From NCBI GenBank assembly GCA_014284505.1, contig JAAFYY010000001.1, positions 1,364,001-1,428,000 of the forward strand: a DNA stretch of 64,000 bases, written 5' to 3'. The DNA comes from Streptacidiphilus sp. 4-A2 (GTDB lineage Bacteria; Actinomycetota; Actinomycetes; Streptomycetales; Streptomycetaceae). The notes beneath the pieces are model-generated. The model did not search any database. It was given only the letters and a program-made list of their open reading frames with translations, and was not told where the DNA came from. The translations under genes were made by a program, and so were the position numbers. Of this stretch, positions 40,610 to 49,707 are shown piece by piece (position 1 is the first letter of the stretch; each line of letters begins with the position of its first letter).

Positions 40610-41552
40610 CCGGCATCCCTTTGACCGGTCCCGCGTCGACCGGCACGGCTTTGACCGACACCGCGTCGGCCGACACCGCCGCCAAGGCCCCGCCGACCGG
40701 TCCGGCGGCCGCGTCGGTGGTGGATCTGCACCACCACGCGGGCCCGGACCTCTACCTGCGTCGGCACACCACCCTTGAAGCCGCCCGCAGTTACGCCCAG
40801 ATCGACGGCTGGGTGGTGCTCAAGAGCCATCTCGGGCCGACCGCCGCGCAGGCCTGGGAGGCGCGGCAGTCGGGGCTGCCGGTGTCCGGATCGGTGGTCC
40901 TCAACGAGCTCGCCGGCGGCGTCCGGCCGCAGACCGTGGAGCAGGCCGTGTACGCCCACGGCCCGGACAGCCCGGCCCGGCTGGTGGTGCATCTGCCGAC
41001 GCTGACCGGACCGCCGCATGTCTCAGCGCTGCGCCGCCGCCCGTTCCACCCGCTGCTCGACCCGGACCGCCGCCGCAGCCCGGGGTGCTGGACGCGGGCG
41101 GGAAGCTGCGTCCCGAGGTGCGAGAAGTCCTGCGCGCGGCAAGGGATTTGCCGGTGGTACTGGCCACCGGCCACTGCGGCCGGGAGGAGTCGTTGCGGGT
41201 GGTCGAGGAGAGTGTCCGGCTCGGCCTGCCCCGGCTGCTGCTCACCCATGCCACCCATCCCATGTCCGGCTGGAACCCTTCCCAGCTGGCCGAGTTGGCC
41301 GACCTACCCGGGCTGTACGTCGAACTGACAGCGCTCACCCTGCTGTTGGGCCACCGCGACGCGCAGCACCTGCGGGCACTGGTGGCAGCCCACCCGCGCG
41401 TGGTCTACAGCTCGGACCTCGGCCAGCCGGACCAGCCGGACATCCACGGCTGGCTGCGGCACAGCCGCGCCTGGTTCACCGAGGCGGCGCTCTCCCCGAC
41501 ACAGATCCGCGACATCACCGCCACCAACCCCGCCCGGCTGCTGGCCCCTTGA
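40606..41552 (+). CDS. Amidohydrolase-superfamily metal-dependent hydrolase (DUF6282-like)
   Basis: About 315 residues. VVDLHHHAGPDLYLRRHTTL gives the metal-binding HxH; GWVVLKSHLGPTAAQAW a Lys-containing strand; VVLATGHCGREESLRVVEES and LLLTHATHPMSG further His ligands; VVYSSDLGQPDQPDIHGWL the terminal Asp, in amidohydrolase order. The chosen TTG at 40606 overlaps the fusion gene stop (TTGA); it gives a repetitive LTG/TGT-rich head of about 45 residues before the domain, so a later start is possible. One frameshift near 41,080 (LDPDR to GVLDAGGKLRPEV). In meta-cleavage pathways hydrolases of this class (LigI/LigJ-like) act next to an RraA-type aldolase, which fits the context. Confidence 0.82.
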
Positions 41553-41577
41553 CCCACCGACCGACGGAGCCCCCACC

Positions 41578-42513
41578 ATGCAGAACCAGTCCATCGGCCT
41601 GCTCAACGAGCAGGCCGCCGTACGCACGCTGGCCCTCGGCGACGTCCGGCTCACCTATGTCCTCGACGGCGCCATGGAGATGGACCCGGTCGGCTTCTTC
41701 CCCGCCGTCCCGGCCGGGCACTGGGCACGGCACCCGGAGGCGCTGACACCCTCCGGCCGGGTCGCCGCCTCGGTGGGCGGCGTGCTGGTCCAGCGCGACG
41801 GCCGGAGCCTGCTGATCGACGCGGGCCTGGGCGGCGCGGCGCTGGACCCGGCGCTCGGTGCCTCCCGCAGCGGGTCCCTGCTGCGGACCCTCGACGCGTT
41901 GGGTGTGGCACCGGGCGACATCGAGGCGGTCGCCTTCACCCACCTGCACACCGACCACACCGGCTGGGGCTTCACCCAAGGCCCCGGGGAGCCGCCCCGC
42001 AAGACCTTCCCGAACGCCGCCTACCTCGTGGTCCGGGAGGAGTGGGAACCGTACTGGCGCGACGAGATCGTCGTCGGCGCACCCTCCACCGGCTTCGTGG
42101 AACCGCTGGCCGGGACGCTCACCCTGATCGAGGACGGCCAGGAGATCTTCCCCGGGGTGACCGCGCTGGTCACCCCGGGGCACAGCCCCGGCCACACCAC
42201 CTATGTCGTGAGCTCGCAGGATGTCGTGAGCTCGCCGGACGGCCGACGGATCATGGTTCTCGGCGACAGCTTCCACACCCCCGGGCAGATGACCTGCCCC
42301 GAGTGGACCTCCGGGCCCGACACCGACATCGAGGGGGTGCTCAAGGCCCGGCTGACCCTGCTGGAGCGGCTGGAGCAGCCCGGCACCCTGGGCTTCGCCT
42401 TCCACTTCGGTGACCAGCCCTTCGGCCAGGTCACCCGGGACGCCTCCGGCCTGCGCCAGTGGACCCCGGTGCCGACCGAGGTCCTGCTCCCCACCCCGCT
42501 GCTCCTCGGCTGA
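41578..42513 (+). CDS. Metallo-beta-lactamase-fold hydrolase
   Basis: 311 residues, intact. VAFTHLHTDHTGWGF is the HxHxDH zinc motif; LVTPGHSPGHTTYVVSS and IMVLGDSFHTPGQMTCPEWT supply the remaining His/Asp ligands, and FAFHFGDQPFGQV lies near the C-terminus. Members of this subgroup include lactonases (AHL-type quorum quenchers) and other ester/lactone hydrolases; AIGL/Y107-type residues cannot be judged here. It follows the amidohydrolase by 25 nt with ATG 41578 after GGAGCCCC, and ends the contiguous operon; about 100 nt separates it from the next gene. Likely opens a lactone or thioester intermediate of the same pathway. Confidence 0.88.
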   Translation: MQNQSIGLLNEQAAVRTLALGDVRLTYVLDGAMEMDPVGFFPAVPAGHWARHPEALTPSGRVAASVGGVLVQRDGRSLLIDAGLGGAALDPALGASRSGSLLRTLDALGVAPGDIEAVAFTHLHTDHTGWGFTQGPGEPPRKTFPNAAYLVVREEWEPYWRDEIVVGAPSTGFVEPLAGTLTLIEDGQEIFPGVTALVTPGHSPGHTTYVVSSQDVVSSPDGRRIMVLGDSFHTPGQMTCPEWTSGPDTDIEGVLKARLTLLERLEQPGTLGFAFHFGDQPFGQVTRDASGLRQWTPVPTEVLLPTPLLLG

Positions 42514-42616
42514 CCCGGCACCGGCCGACCTCTTGGAGCCGTCCGGCCTGCGAGGCCCTGCGGACCGGCAGGGATACCCCTTGCAAAGCTAAGCCGCCCT
42601 GCTTACTCTAAGCAGC

Positions 42617-42961
42617 ATGGCTGATAAAAGCACGACTCGCGAGACCGTCGTCGGCACCTACTTCGTCCGCCCCGGGGCCGAGGCGGAGTTCGAGCAGGTC
42701 ATCGCCGGCAACTGGCCGACGCTCAACGCCCTGGGATTTGTCACCGACGACCGGCCGGTGGTTCTCCGCAGCCTGGCCGAACCGCCCGTCTATGTGGAGA
42801 TCCTGACCTGGGAGCCGGGCGCGATGGACCCGGCGCACGTCCACCCCGATGTGATCCCGATCTGGGAGGCGGTCAAGCGCTGCACCGAGCCCCGGCCGGT
42901 GCCGACCGACCCCCAGGGGTTCACCTTCCCCGCCTACCGCCCGGTCGAGCTCGCGCAGTGA
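42617..42961 (+). CDS. Small hypothetical protein, dimeric alpha/beta-barrel-like
   Basis: 114 residues, intact. ETVVGTYFVRPGAEAEFEQV, EQVIAGNWPTLNALGFVTDD and EPPVYVEILTWEPGAMDPAH suggest an ABM-like ferredoxin fold; the segment HVHPDVIPIWEAVKRCTEPR has two His. No family could be named with confidence. ATG 42617 follows AAGCAGC, a weak site, and the region TACTCTAAGCAGC looks promoter-like. Its stop overlaps the GTG of the ArsR gene by 4 nt, so it forms a two-gene unit with that regulator. Confidence 0.72.
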   Translation: MADKSTTRETVVGTYFVRPGAEAEFEQVIAGNWPTLNALGFVTDDRPVVLRSLAEPPVYVEILTWEPGAMDPAHVHPDVIPIWEAVKRCTEPRPVPTDPQGFTFPAYRPVELAQ

Positions 42962-43260
42962 GTGACGGAACGATGCGCGGCCTGGTCGAGCTGGAGGAGC
43001 TCGACCGGGTTTTCAGCGCACTCTCCCACCGGACCCGCCGCGCGGTCCTGCTGGTGCTCCACACCAATGGTGGCGCGATGACCTCGGGCGCCATCGCGCA
43101 TCTCTTCACCAATACCTGGCAGACAACCAGCCGCCATCTTCGCTCACTTGAGGAATCCGGGCTGATCGAGGTCAAGTTGCAGGGCCGCGAACGCGTCTAC
43201 CAGCTGCGGGCCGACCGACTGAACGAGCACCTCAGCGGCTGGCTCAACCGCTTCGACTGA
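42958..43260 (+). CDS. ArsR-family winged-helix regulator
   Basis: 100 residues: LDRVFSALSHRTRRAVLLVL, TSGAIAHLFTNTWQTTSRHL, RSLEESGLIEVKLQGRERVY, QLRADRLNEHLSGWLNRFD. This is the SdpR/ArsR-like type (SHRTRRAVLLVL, QGRERVYQL) without metal-binding Cys. GTG start at 42958 overlaps the previous stop by 4 nt. As the last gene on the strand it may autoregulate the 42,617 unit and perhaps the upstream operon. Intact frame. Confidence 0.88.
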   Translation: MSDGTMRGLVELEELDRVFSALSHRTRRAVLLVLHTNGGAMTSGAIAHLFTNTWQTTSRHLRSLEESGLIEVKLQGRERVYQLRADRLNEHLSGWLNRFD

Positions 43261-43348
43261 CCCCGTCGCTCAACTCGACCCCCTGACCGTAAAATTGATC
43301 ATCCGTCATCTCCCTGGCACAGGGGGCTGCTGTCGGCAGCGGCCGTCC

Positions 43349-44434
43349 TCACGGGATCAGCACCGAGGTGGTCCAGTGGGACTGGTCCGCGCCGAGACTG
43401 GTGACATGCGCCGCCAGGAAGGCAGTCGGGTCGCCGAAGGTAGTCGGATCGTTCATCGGCGGCGGCACCCCGTCGTCGTCCTTGACGGTCCCACCGTCCT
43501 CCGGATAGAGGTCGGCGGTCGGGATCCCGTTCTCGAAGGAGTCGGAGAGCCCCACGACGGTCTTCACCCCGTCACGCGTCGCGGTGGCGGTCCGGCCCGT
43601 CCACTCGGGAGCAGTCCCGGCCGCGGGAATCGCGATGATCTCGGCCTCGTAGTTCTGGTCGGCCCTGACCGCGAGGTCAAGGCCGGCCTGCACCCACTTG
43701 CCGTTGACGGTCTCGTACCGCGCCCCCGCACGGGCGAGCGGGGCGTCGACCCCGGTCACCCGGATCGGAAGCGGGAAGACCTTGCGGCCGAACACCACGC
43801 CCCGGGCGATCCGGAGACTGTCCTGCATGTCGATATTCGAGGTTTCGAGGTCGGCAATCTGCCCGGAGCCCGACCTGAAGATGATCCTCACATAGCTGCC
43901 CTTGCCCCCTTCCGTCTGCGCATAGGCCGCGCGGCCGTTGATGGGCGCGATCTCCTGCATGCCGGTGGGCTTGTCCCATCCCAGACCGGCGGGCAGGGGC
44001 GCGGCCTGCGTCGAGAGCATGGCCGCAACGATGCGGCTCGGCTTCTCCTGCAACGGGGTGGCGGTGTCGTAGTCGTGGGTCGTGCTCGACGGGCTCGCGG
44101 TGGACTCATAGCTGACATCGACCAGTTGCGGGGGCAGCCAGCCGAAGGTGGCGCTGACAGTCAGCGGGTCCGCCGTCGGCATGGTGGCCGACACCGACGA
44201 GGCGGTCGGCGCGCTGGGCCGGGGGGCCGTCGATTCGTTCGGGATCAGCGCACCGACCAGGCCGGCGGTGGCGACCGTGACCACCGCGACAGCCGCGATC
44301 CGGCCGTTGCGGCGGCGCCGCAGCCGGCGGTGGCCCTGCCCGAGCAGGGCGCTGAGGTCGATCGCGTCCGTCTCCGGCAGATCGTCGAGGACGGCGTGGA
44401 AGTCGTCGGTGAGCAGTTCATGGTCAGCCGACAT
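43349..44434 (-). CDS. Membrane partner of the SigE-family sigma factor (putative anti-sigma or sensor)
   Basis: 361 residues, intact. Acidic cytosolic head ([38 protein letters not shown]), one transmembrane helix ([20 protein letters not shown]), then a Ser/Thr-rich linker and an extracytoplasmic domain of about 250 residues ending SVLIP. No zinc-ASF motif is visible, so anti-sigma function is inferred only from gene order: its ATG lies inside the last codons of the sigma gene (11-nt overlap), and such partners are standard for SigE-family (TIGR02983) operons in Streptomyces. Extracytoplasmic domain not recognised. Confidence 0.78.
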   Translation of the reverse strand: MSADHELLTDDFHAVLDDLPETDAIDLSALLGQGHRRLRRRRNGRIAAVAVVTVATAGLVGALIPNESTAPRPSAPTASSVSATMPTADPLTVSATFGWLPPQLVDVSYESTASPSSTTHDYDTATPLQEKPSRIVAAMLSTQAAPLPAGLGWDKPTGMQEIAPINGRAAYAQTEGGKGSYVRIIFRSGSGQIADLETSNIDMQDSLRIARGVVFGRKVFPLPIRVTGVDAPLARAGARYETVNGKWVQAGLDLAVRADQNYEAEIIAIPAAGTAPEWTGRTATATRDGVKTVVGLSDSFENGIPTADLYPEDGGTVKDDDGVPPPMNDPTTFGDPTAFLAAHVTSLGADQSHWTTSVLIP

Positions 44435-44946
44435 GGCGGATCTCCTTCTGCCTCTTGAGTGCGGAAGCCTTGCCGAGGACCATGCGCAACGCGCCGAGTC
44501 CGCGTGAGGTCTGGCTTTTGACGGTTCCCTCGGAGCAGTTGAGCACCGAGGCGGTCTCGGTGACCGTGAGGTCGCAGTAGAAACGCAGCACCAGGACAGC
44601 CCGTTGTCGCGGCGGTATCCGGGCGAGAGCCGAGAGCAGGTCGAGCGAGCCGTCCAGGTCGCCGATGGCGGACTCCTCGACCGGGCTGCGCTGCAACGAC
44701 ATCCGCTTCCACCAGGTGCTCTGCTGCTCGCGGAAGAAGGTGTGCACCAGGATCGCCCGGACATACGCGTCGAAGTTCTCCGCCCGCTCGGCCTTCCCCC
44801 AGTTGAGGTAGAGCTTGAGCAGCGCCGACTGGGTCAGGTCGTCGGCCCGGTGGGTCCTGGCAGAGCAGATAGGCGATGCGGCGCAGCCAGGGCCTTCTGA
44901 TCTGTACATAGGCGGTGAACTCGGCATCGCGTTCAAGCGTCGCCAC
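44424..44946 (-). CDS. ECF sigma factor, SigE family
   Basis: About 174 residues. Region 2: [28 protein letters not shown], then [20 protein letters not shown]. Region 4: [48 protein letters not shown], the classical [10 protein letters not shown] recognition helix of TIGR02983 SigE-like ECF sigmas. The GTG at 44946 is chosen for the AGGAGG upstream. One frameshift near 44,865 (LLCQD to HRADDLTQ). Downstream gene overlaps by 11 nt. It directs a stress or envelope regulon that cannot be defined from this sequence. Confidence 0.88.
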
Positions 44947-45273
44947 GCTGCGCCTCCTGCTCGGGTGGAAGATAAGGACACCCAGCATGAGTCAGGCAGG
45001 GGCAGCCGAGGTTGCACGGCAATTCGAGGAGTTCGGCGGACCGGCGGCGCGGCTCCGCAGGCGGACGGAAGGCTCCCGCAGCGCCACCGTGGACCGCCCG
45101 CAGGCCTGGACTGCTTCGCCGCAGTGGAGCACGCCGTGACGGGGGAGGTCTGGGGCCGGTCCTGACAGTTGCTCCCGGCCGAACCGACCACTCCCCTCTC
45201 TTCCATCATCAGCGTTTCCATGGCGCAAGAACAAGACTGTAATTTTCAGCCGCCGACCAGGACCATGGGGCGC
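44947..45273. other. Intergenic region between divergent sigma and P-loop genes
   Basis: About 325 nt containing only shadow frames. An autoregulatory promoter of the SigE-family gene is expected here, but I cannot pick hexamers. Confidence 0.45.
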
Positions 45274-45953
45274 ATGGCCTCCCCTTTCCCGAACACTGAG
45301 ACGCGTAGAGAACTGGCTGAGCTACTGACCCACGTGCGCTGGATCGCCGGCGGCACGGGCGCCGGCAAGAGCACGCTGACCCGGATCCTGGTCGACCGGC
45401 ACGACATCGCGGTGTACAACGGCGACCGCGCGGAGCACAGCTGGCTGCCGCGGTGCACACCACAGCATCATCCGCACCTGTCCGCGCTCCGCGGAGCGCG
45501 CCCGGGCGACCTGTGGCGGGACCGCACCCCGCAGCAGGTCTTCGAGACCATGGCGAGCCTGCACGGAGAGACCGTCGGCCATGTCGTCGACGACCTCCTC
45601 GCCATGCCCTCCGACCGCGTCGTCGTGGTCGACTACTTCGGGGTCATGCCCAGTCACCTCGCACCGCTGCTGAACCGGCGCGACCAGGCCGTCTTCCTCT
45701 CCCCCACACCAGTTCCGGCGGGACGCACTCGCCGCACGCTACGCGGACCCCGACCGGGCCCGCGCAACTGGGGCAGCAACAACCCCGAAGCCACGCTGGC
45801 CAAACGCCTCGGCCGCGACGCCTCTGGGACGAGGAGGTCCGCAAGCAGGCGGACAGCCACCGGCTCGACACCATCAACCATCGACGGCAGTGTTCCGGCC
45901 ACCGACCTGGCCGCCCGGTGGCAACCCGCTTCGGGGTGGACGCCAGGGCCTGA
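45274..45953 (+). CDS. P-loop NTP-binding protein (kinase-like)
   Basis: About 228 residues. A Walker A motif GGTGAGKSTL lies near the N-terminus (VRWIAGGTGAGKSTLTRILV), followed by the lid-like region DRHDIAVYNGDRAEHSWLPR and a Walker-B-like VVVVDYFGVMPSHLAPLLNR. The tail LWDEEVRKQADSHRLDTI ... ATDLAARVATRFGVDARA resembles small nucleotide/shikimate-type kinases, but the substrate cannot be named. Starts at 45265 and 45274 are both possible. Frameshifts near 45,705, 45,825 and 45,880-45,920 damage the second half. Monocistronic. Confidence 0.65.
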
Positions 45954-46062
45954 AGCCCAAGCCCAGGCACCTCTGCTCCGGGCGCGCGCCCGAAGCAGAG
46001 GGCGCCCACGTCACCGGGTCCGGGCCGGGCGGCGGATGAACGGCCTTGCGGGCGAAGGCAGT

Positions 46063-46308
46063 TCAGTCCGCCTGCGCCGCGCCCGCCGGGGACCTGCGGG
46101 TCGTGGCGGCGGCGTTGAGCTTGTGCAGGACGGGGATCAGCACATAGACGGCGGCGGGCACCACTATCCCGGTGAGGATCAGGGTGCGCAGCAGCAGTGG
46201 CAGGTGGATCATGCGCGGCCCGAGCTCACCCAGAACGAGGGTGATCGTCGGGTAGACCGCCAGCCAGGTGATCAGCGCGCGGCGGTGCACGGTGGGGGTG
46301 GCGGACAT
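46063..46308 (-). CDS. Small membrane protein regulated by the divergent TetR
   Basis: 81 residues with two transmembrane helices (ALITWLAVYPTITLVLGELG and LLLRTLILTGIVVPAAVYVL) and a basic/Ala-rich tail (NAAATTRRSPAGAAQAD). Families of this size (LVLGELGPRMIHLPLLLRTL) are common next to TetR repressors in Streptomyces and remain uncharacterised. ATG 46308 has GGAGG 5 nt upstream. Divergent from the TetR gene, with two 18-bp operators between them, so it is the obvious repressor target. Confidence 0.82.
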   Translation of the reverse strand: MSATPTVHRRALITWLAVYPTITLVLGELGPRMIHLPLLLRTLILTGIVVPAAVYVLIPVLHKLNAAATTRRSPAGAAQAD

Positions 46309-46344
46309 ATGGAGACCTCCCGAACGGATCGGCCGGAGGGAATC

Positions 46345-46404
46345 TCCAACTCGATGGTTGGAGTCTGGCATGGCGCCCGCGCGATGTCCAACCATTCAGT
46401 TGGA
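46345..46404. promoter_or_regulatory. Twin 18-bp TetR operators
   Basis: TCCAAC-N6-GTTGGA occurs twice, exactly: 46345-46362 and 46387-46404, centre-to-centre 42 bp, i.e. four helical turns. They lie between the small membrane protein and TetR genes, the second overlapping the -35 region of the TetR promoter, consistent with repression of both genes. Confidence 0.85.
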
Positions 46405-46410
46405 AAGTTG

Positions 46411-46416
46411 TAGACT
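46411..46416 (+). promoter_or_regulatory. -10 element of the TetR gene
   Basis: TAGACT, 7 nt before ATG 46424; immediately downstream of the second operator, with no Shine-Dalgarno, fitting a repressible leaderless promoter. Confidence 0.55.
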
Positions 46417-46423
46417 GCACGGC

Positions 46424-47016
46424 ATGCCCTGGGACACCACGAGAACCAAGCAGTTGCTGCTCGACTCCGCCGTCGAGGAGTTCGCCGAGTACGGCCCGCA
46501 GGGCGCCCGGATCGACCGCATCGCCAAGCGGGCCGGGGTCAACAAGGAGCGGATCTACCAGTACTTCGGCAACAAGGAGCAGTTGTTCACCGTCGTACTG
46601 GAGACCGAGCTGGCGAAGGTCACCGCCTATGTCCCGCTGCCCCCGGACAGATCACCGACCTGGGCGAGTACGCGGGACGCCTGTTCGACTACCAGGAGCA
46701 GAATCCGCACTTCCTGCGGCTGCTGCGCTGGGAGGGCCTGCAGAGCGACCGGAGCGAGGTGGCCGCCGAGGGTGAGCGCGCCGACTACTACGCCGGCCGG
46801 ATCAGCGCGGTGGCCGAGGCCCAGGCGGCCGGGACGATAAGCGGCGACATCGAGCCCGGGCAGCTGCTCTACGCGATCTTCGCGCTGTCGTCCTGGTGGT
46901 TCACCACGCCTGCGGTGGCCCGGATGCTGCTCGGCGGAACCCCTGGCGGCGACACCTCCCAGTCCCGCCGGGCGAGCCTGGTGAAGCTCGTCAACCGCCT
47001 TACGGGGAACGGTTGA
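46424..47016 (+). CDS. TetR-family repressor
   Basis: About 197 residues. HTH: TKQLLLDSAVEEFAEYGPQG, ARIDRIAKRAGVNKERIYQY, FGNKEQLFTVVLETELAKVT, with the standard KERIYQYFGNKEQLF recognition region. The C-terminal ligand domain holds GEYAGRLFDYQEQNPHFLRL and LLYAIFALSSWWFTTPAVAR, similar to TetR_C repressors of small efflux or membrane proteins. One frameshift near 46,645. ATG 46424 lies 7 nt after TAGACT. Twin perfect operators in its promoter make it a good candidate for autoregulation. Confidence 0.87.
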
Positions 47017-47130
47017 TTGCGGGCCGGTACATCTTTGACTGATATCGTCCCGGAAGTCCGGAAGTCCGGTAGTCCGGATGCCCCCGGGAGCCGGGGCGCT
47101 CCCCGAGTCCGCGAACGGAATCCCTCACAC

Positions 47131-48353
47131 GTGACCAGCGCAGACGTGACCAGCGCCGACCTCGACCACCGCCTCGCCGCCTTCGGCCGCCCCTTCCGGC
47201 TGATCGTCACCGGAGGCGGGACCGGCGGGCACACCTACCCGGCGCTGACCGCGGTCCGGACCACGGCCGCCCGGCTGGCGGGGTACGGCGTGGATCTGGA
47301 CGTACTGTGGGTGGGCACCGCCGCCGGTCTGGAGGCACGGGTCGCCGAGCGCGAGGGCATCGCCTTCGCCACCGTGCAGACCGGGAAGATCCGTCGCTCC
47401 AGCAATCCGCTGGGCATGCTGACCAAGGCGAACATCAAGGACATGAGCCGGGTGCCGCTGGGCGCGGCGCAGGCCCGCCGATCGTCTCGGACTACCGTCC
47501 GGACGCGGTGCTGTCCACCGGCGGCTATGTGGCGGTGCCGATCGGCCTGGCCGCCAAGCTCTGCCGGCGGCCGCTGGTGATCCACGAGCAGACCGTGCGG
47601 CTGGGCCTGGCCAACCGGGCGCTGGCCCGCGCGGCCACCAGGATCGCGGTCTCCTCGGAGTCCACGCTGCCGCTGCTGCCGGACGCCACCCGGGCGCACG
47701 CGGTGGTCACCGGCAACCCGGTGCGGCCGGAGGTCTTCGCCGGGCGGCGCGAGCGGGCCGTGGCCGCGCTCGGCCTGCGCGGCTTCAGCCCACTGCTGCC
47801 CACGGTGTACATCACCGGCGGGGCGCAGGGCTCGGTCCAGATCAACACCATGATCCGGGAGACCCTGCCCTGGCTGCTGTTCAACGCGAATGTGATCCAC
47901 CAGTGCGGCTCCACCTCCATCGAGGAGGCCGGCCGCTACGCCGAGCAGCTGCCCGCCGACCAGCGGGGCCGCTACCACGTGACCGCCTTTGTCGGGCCGG
48001 AGCTGCCGGATGTGCTGGCCCTCGCCGATCTGGTGATCGCCCGCAGCGGTGCGGGCACCATCGCCGAGCTCACCGCACTCGGCAAGCCGTCGGTGCTGAT
48101 CCCGCTCGCCTCCTCGGCCGGCAATGAGCAGGAGCACAACGCGCTCTACCTCCAGGGCTCCGGCGCGGCCACGGCACTGGTCAAGGCGGAGGCGACCGGT
48201 GAGCGGCTGCGCCACGCGGTGGCCCCGATCCTGGCCTCGCCGGAACTGCGCGCGCGGATGGCGCGCTCCGCGCGGGAGCTGGGACGGCCGGACGCCGCCG
48301 AGCGGCTCACCGACGTGCTGCTCTCCGTCGGCGTGCCGCAGCAGCGCCGCTGA
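47131..48353 (+). CDS. MurG-like UDP-glycosyltransferase
   Basis: About 407 residues. RPFRLIVTGGGTGGHTYPAL is the G-loop 1 of MurG (GGTGGHxxPAL); SDYRPDAVLSTGGYVAVPIG the G-loop 2, and VYITGGAQGSVQINTMIRET the third glycine motif; VIARSGAGTIAELTALGKPS with SAGNEQEHNA matches the UDP-GlcNAc binding site. The enzyme would transfer GlcNAc to a lipid-linked acceptor; because no other dcw (mur, fts) gene is nearby, it is likely a paralogue of the essential MurG with a different acceptor. GTG 47131 gives a DLDHRLAAFGRPF head; one frameshift near 47,480. Convergent with the M48 gene. Confidence 0.85.
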
Positions 48354-48379
48354 CACCGGCCGGGCCGCACGCCGCCGCC

Positions 48380-48415
48380 CAGTGGCGCGGCGCCGCTCAG
48401 TGGCGCGGCGCCGCT
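48380..48415. repeat. Two tandem copies of an 18-bp G/C-rich unit
   Basis: CAGTGGCGCGGCGCCGCT is repeated at 48380-48397 and 48398-48415, and its first 9 bases recur at the stop of the M48 gene (48,438). Each unit contains GGCGC palindromes, so the pair may fold into terminator-like hairpins between convergent genes. Confidence 0.75.
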
Positions 48416-48437
48416 GGTCGATGGCCCGGGCCGCAGT

Positions 48438-49597
48438 TCAGTGGCGCCCGGCCCAGGCCCGGGCGGCGGCGATCCGGTCGGCGGTCGGCGGGTGGCTGGC
48501 GAACAGCAGCACCGCCGGCCGGCGCGGTGCCAGGTCGGCGATGTTGACCAGGGCCAGCCGCCGCTGCATGGCGATGAACGCCTCCGGCGCGCGGGTCAGT
48601 TCCAGGGCGTAGTCGTCGGCGCGCGCCTCGATCCGGCGGCTGAACGCGTTGCCGACCGGCCCGCTGAGCGTGCCGAGGACGCCGAACACCGCCAGCACCA
48701 GGGCCAGCGAGCGCGGGTCGGCCGCGCTGTCGGCACCGGCGGCGTGCAGCAGCCAGCCCTGGTGCAGCGCCCCGGCCAGGCAGCACCGCGGCTGCGGCGC
48801 CCAGTGCGCCGATCGCGGTGCCGGTGAGCACGTCGCGCCGGGCGGCGTGCCCCAGTTCGTGCGCGGTGACGGCGGCCACCTCCTCCACCTCCGCCTGTTG
48901 GACGGTGGTGTCCCAGACCACCACCCGCCGGGTGCGGCCGATGCCGGAGACATAGGCGTTGGCGGCGGTGGTCCGCCGGGAGGCGTCGGCCACCAGGATG
49001 TCCCGCACGCCGACCCCGGAGCGCCGCGCCAGCTCCAGCAGCGTGCTGCGCAGTTCCCCCGGCGCATCGGCCGGAACCGGTTGAACAGCGGCTCGACCAC
49101 CAGGCAGCAGAAGGACAGCAGCAGCACCAGCGCCGCCGCGGCCGGTGCGGCGAGCAGCCACCAGGAGTCCTGACCAGTGCGTAGAAGCCGACCGAGACGG
49201 CCGTCAGCAGGGCCGCGCCGATCAGCAGCCCCTTGACCGCGTCGGCCGCGAACAGCCGCCACGAACGGGTGGACAGCCCCCAGCGGCGGTTGACGGTCTC
49301 GGCCCGCAGCGAGACCGGCAGTCCGACCAGGGTCAGCAGCAGTTGCAGCGCCACCGCGCGAGCGCCCGGGCGAGCCAGCCGCCGCCGGCCACGGCCCCTG
49401 CCGCGCGGACCAGGCCGGCCCCGAGCGGGGAACCCGAGCACGCCACCGCCGTACCGGTGAGCAGCGAGGCGTAGCGCAGCGGAGCGGTCTGCCGGGCGCG
49501 GGCCCGGGAGCGTTCGAGCTGGGCCGGGGTGAAGTCGCTGTCGGCGGCCCCGGTCCCGTGGCTGCTCGACGGCGGAGTGGTGGTCAGGGGTGGACAT
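48438..49597 (-). CDS. M48-family (Ste24/HtpX-like) membrane metalloprotease
   Basis: About 386 residues. After a Pro/Arg-rich head come membrane segments (ALQLLLTLVGLPVSLRAETV, LLIGAALLTAVSVGFYALVR, SWWLLAAPAAAALVLLLSFC). The catalytic motif is VAAVTAHELGHAARRD (HExxH), and the third ligand region is SRRIEARADDYALELT with the EAxxD-type Glu; YVSGIGRTRRVVVWDTT is the conserved strand before it. It would act in membrane protein turnover or CaaX-like processing. Frameshifts near 49,385-49,520, 49,170, 49,085 and 48,780. ATG 49597. The neighbouring tandem repeats duplicate its stop region. Confidence 0.83.
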
Positions 49598-49695
49598 GGC
49601 TCCAGTGTCGCGGTCGGAGCGCCGACGCGGGGGCGGATTTATCGATACACAGTGTCGCCATCCAGTCATGGTGTCCCACCCGTCCGGGGGACGTA

Positions 49696-49701
49696 TAGAG
49701 T
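49696..49701 (+). promoter_or_regulatory. -10 element, probable leaderless promoter
   Basis: TAGAGT ends 6 nt before ATG 49708. No Shine-Dalgarno is present before that ATG. Confidence 0.45.
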
Positions 49702-49707
49702 CGCGCC

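Noticed and set aside
47131..48353. The essential dcw-cluster murG
   Set aside because: No mur or fts genes nearby; treated as a MurG-like paralogue.
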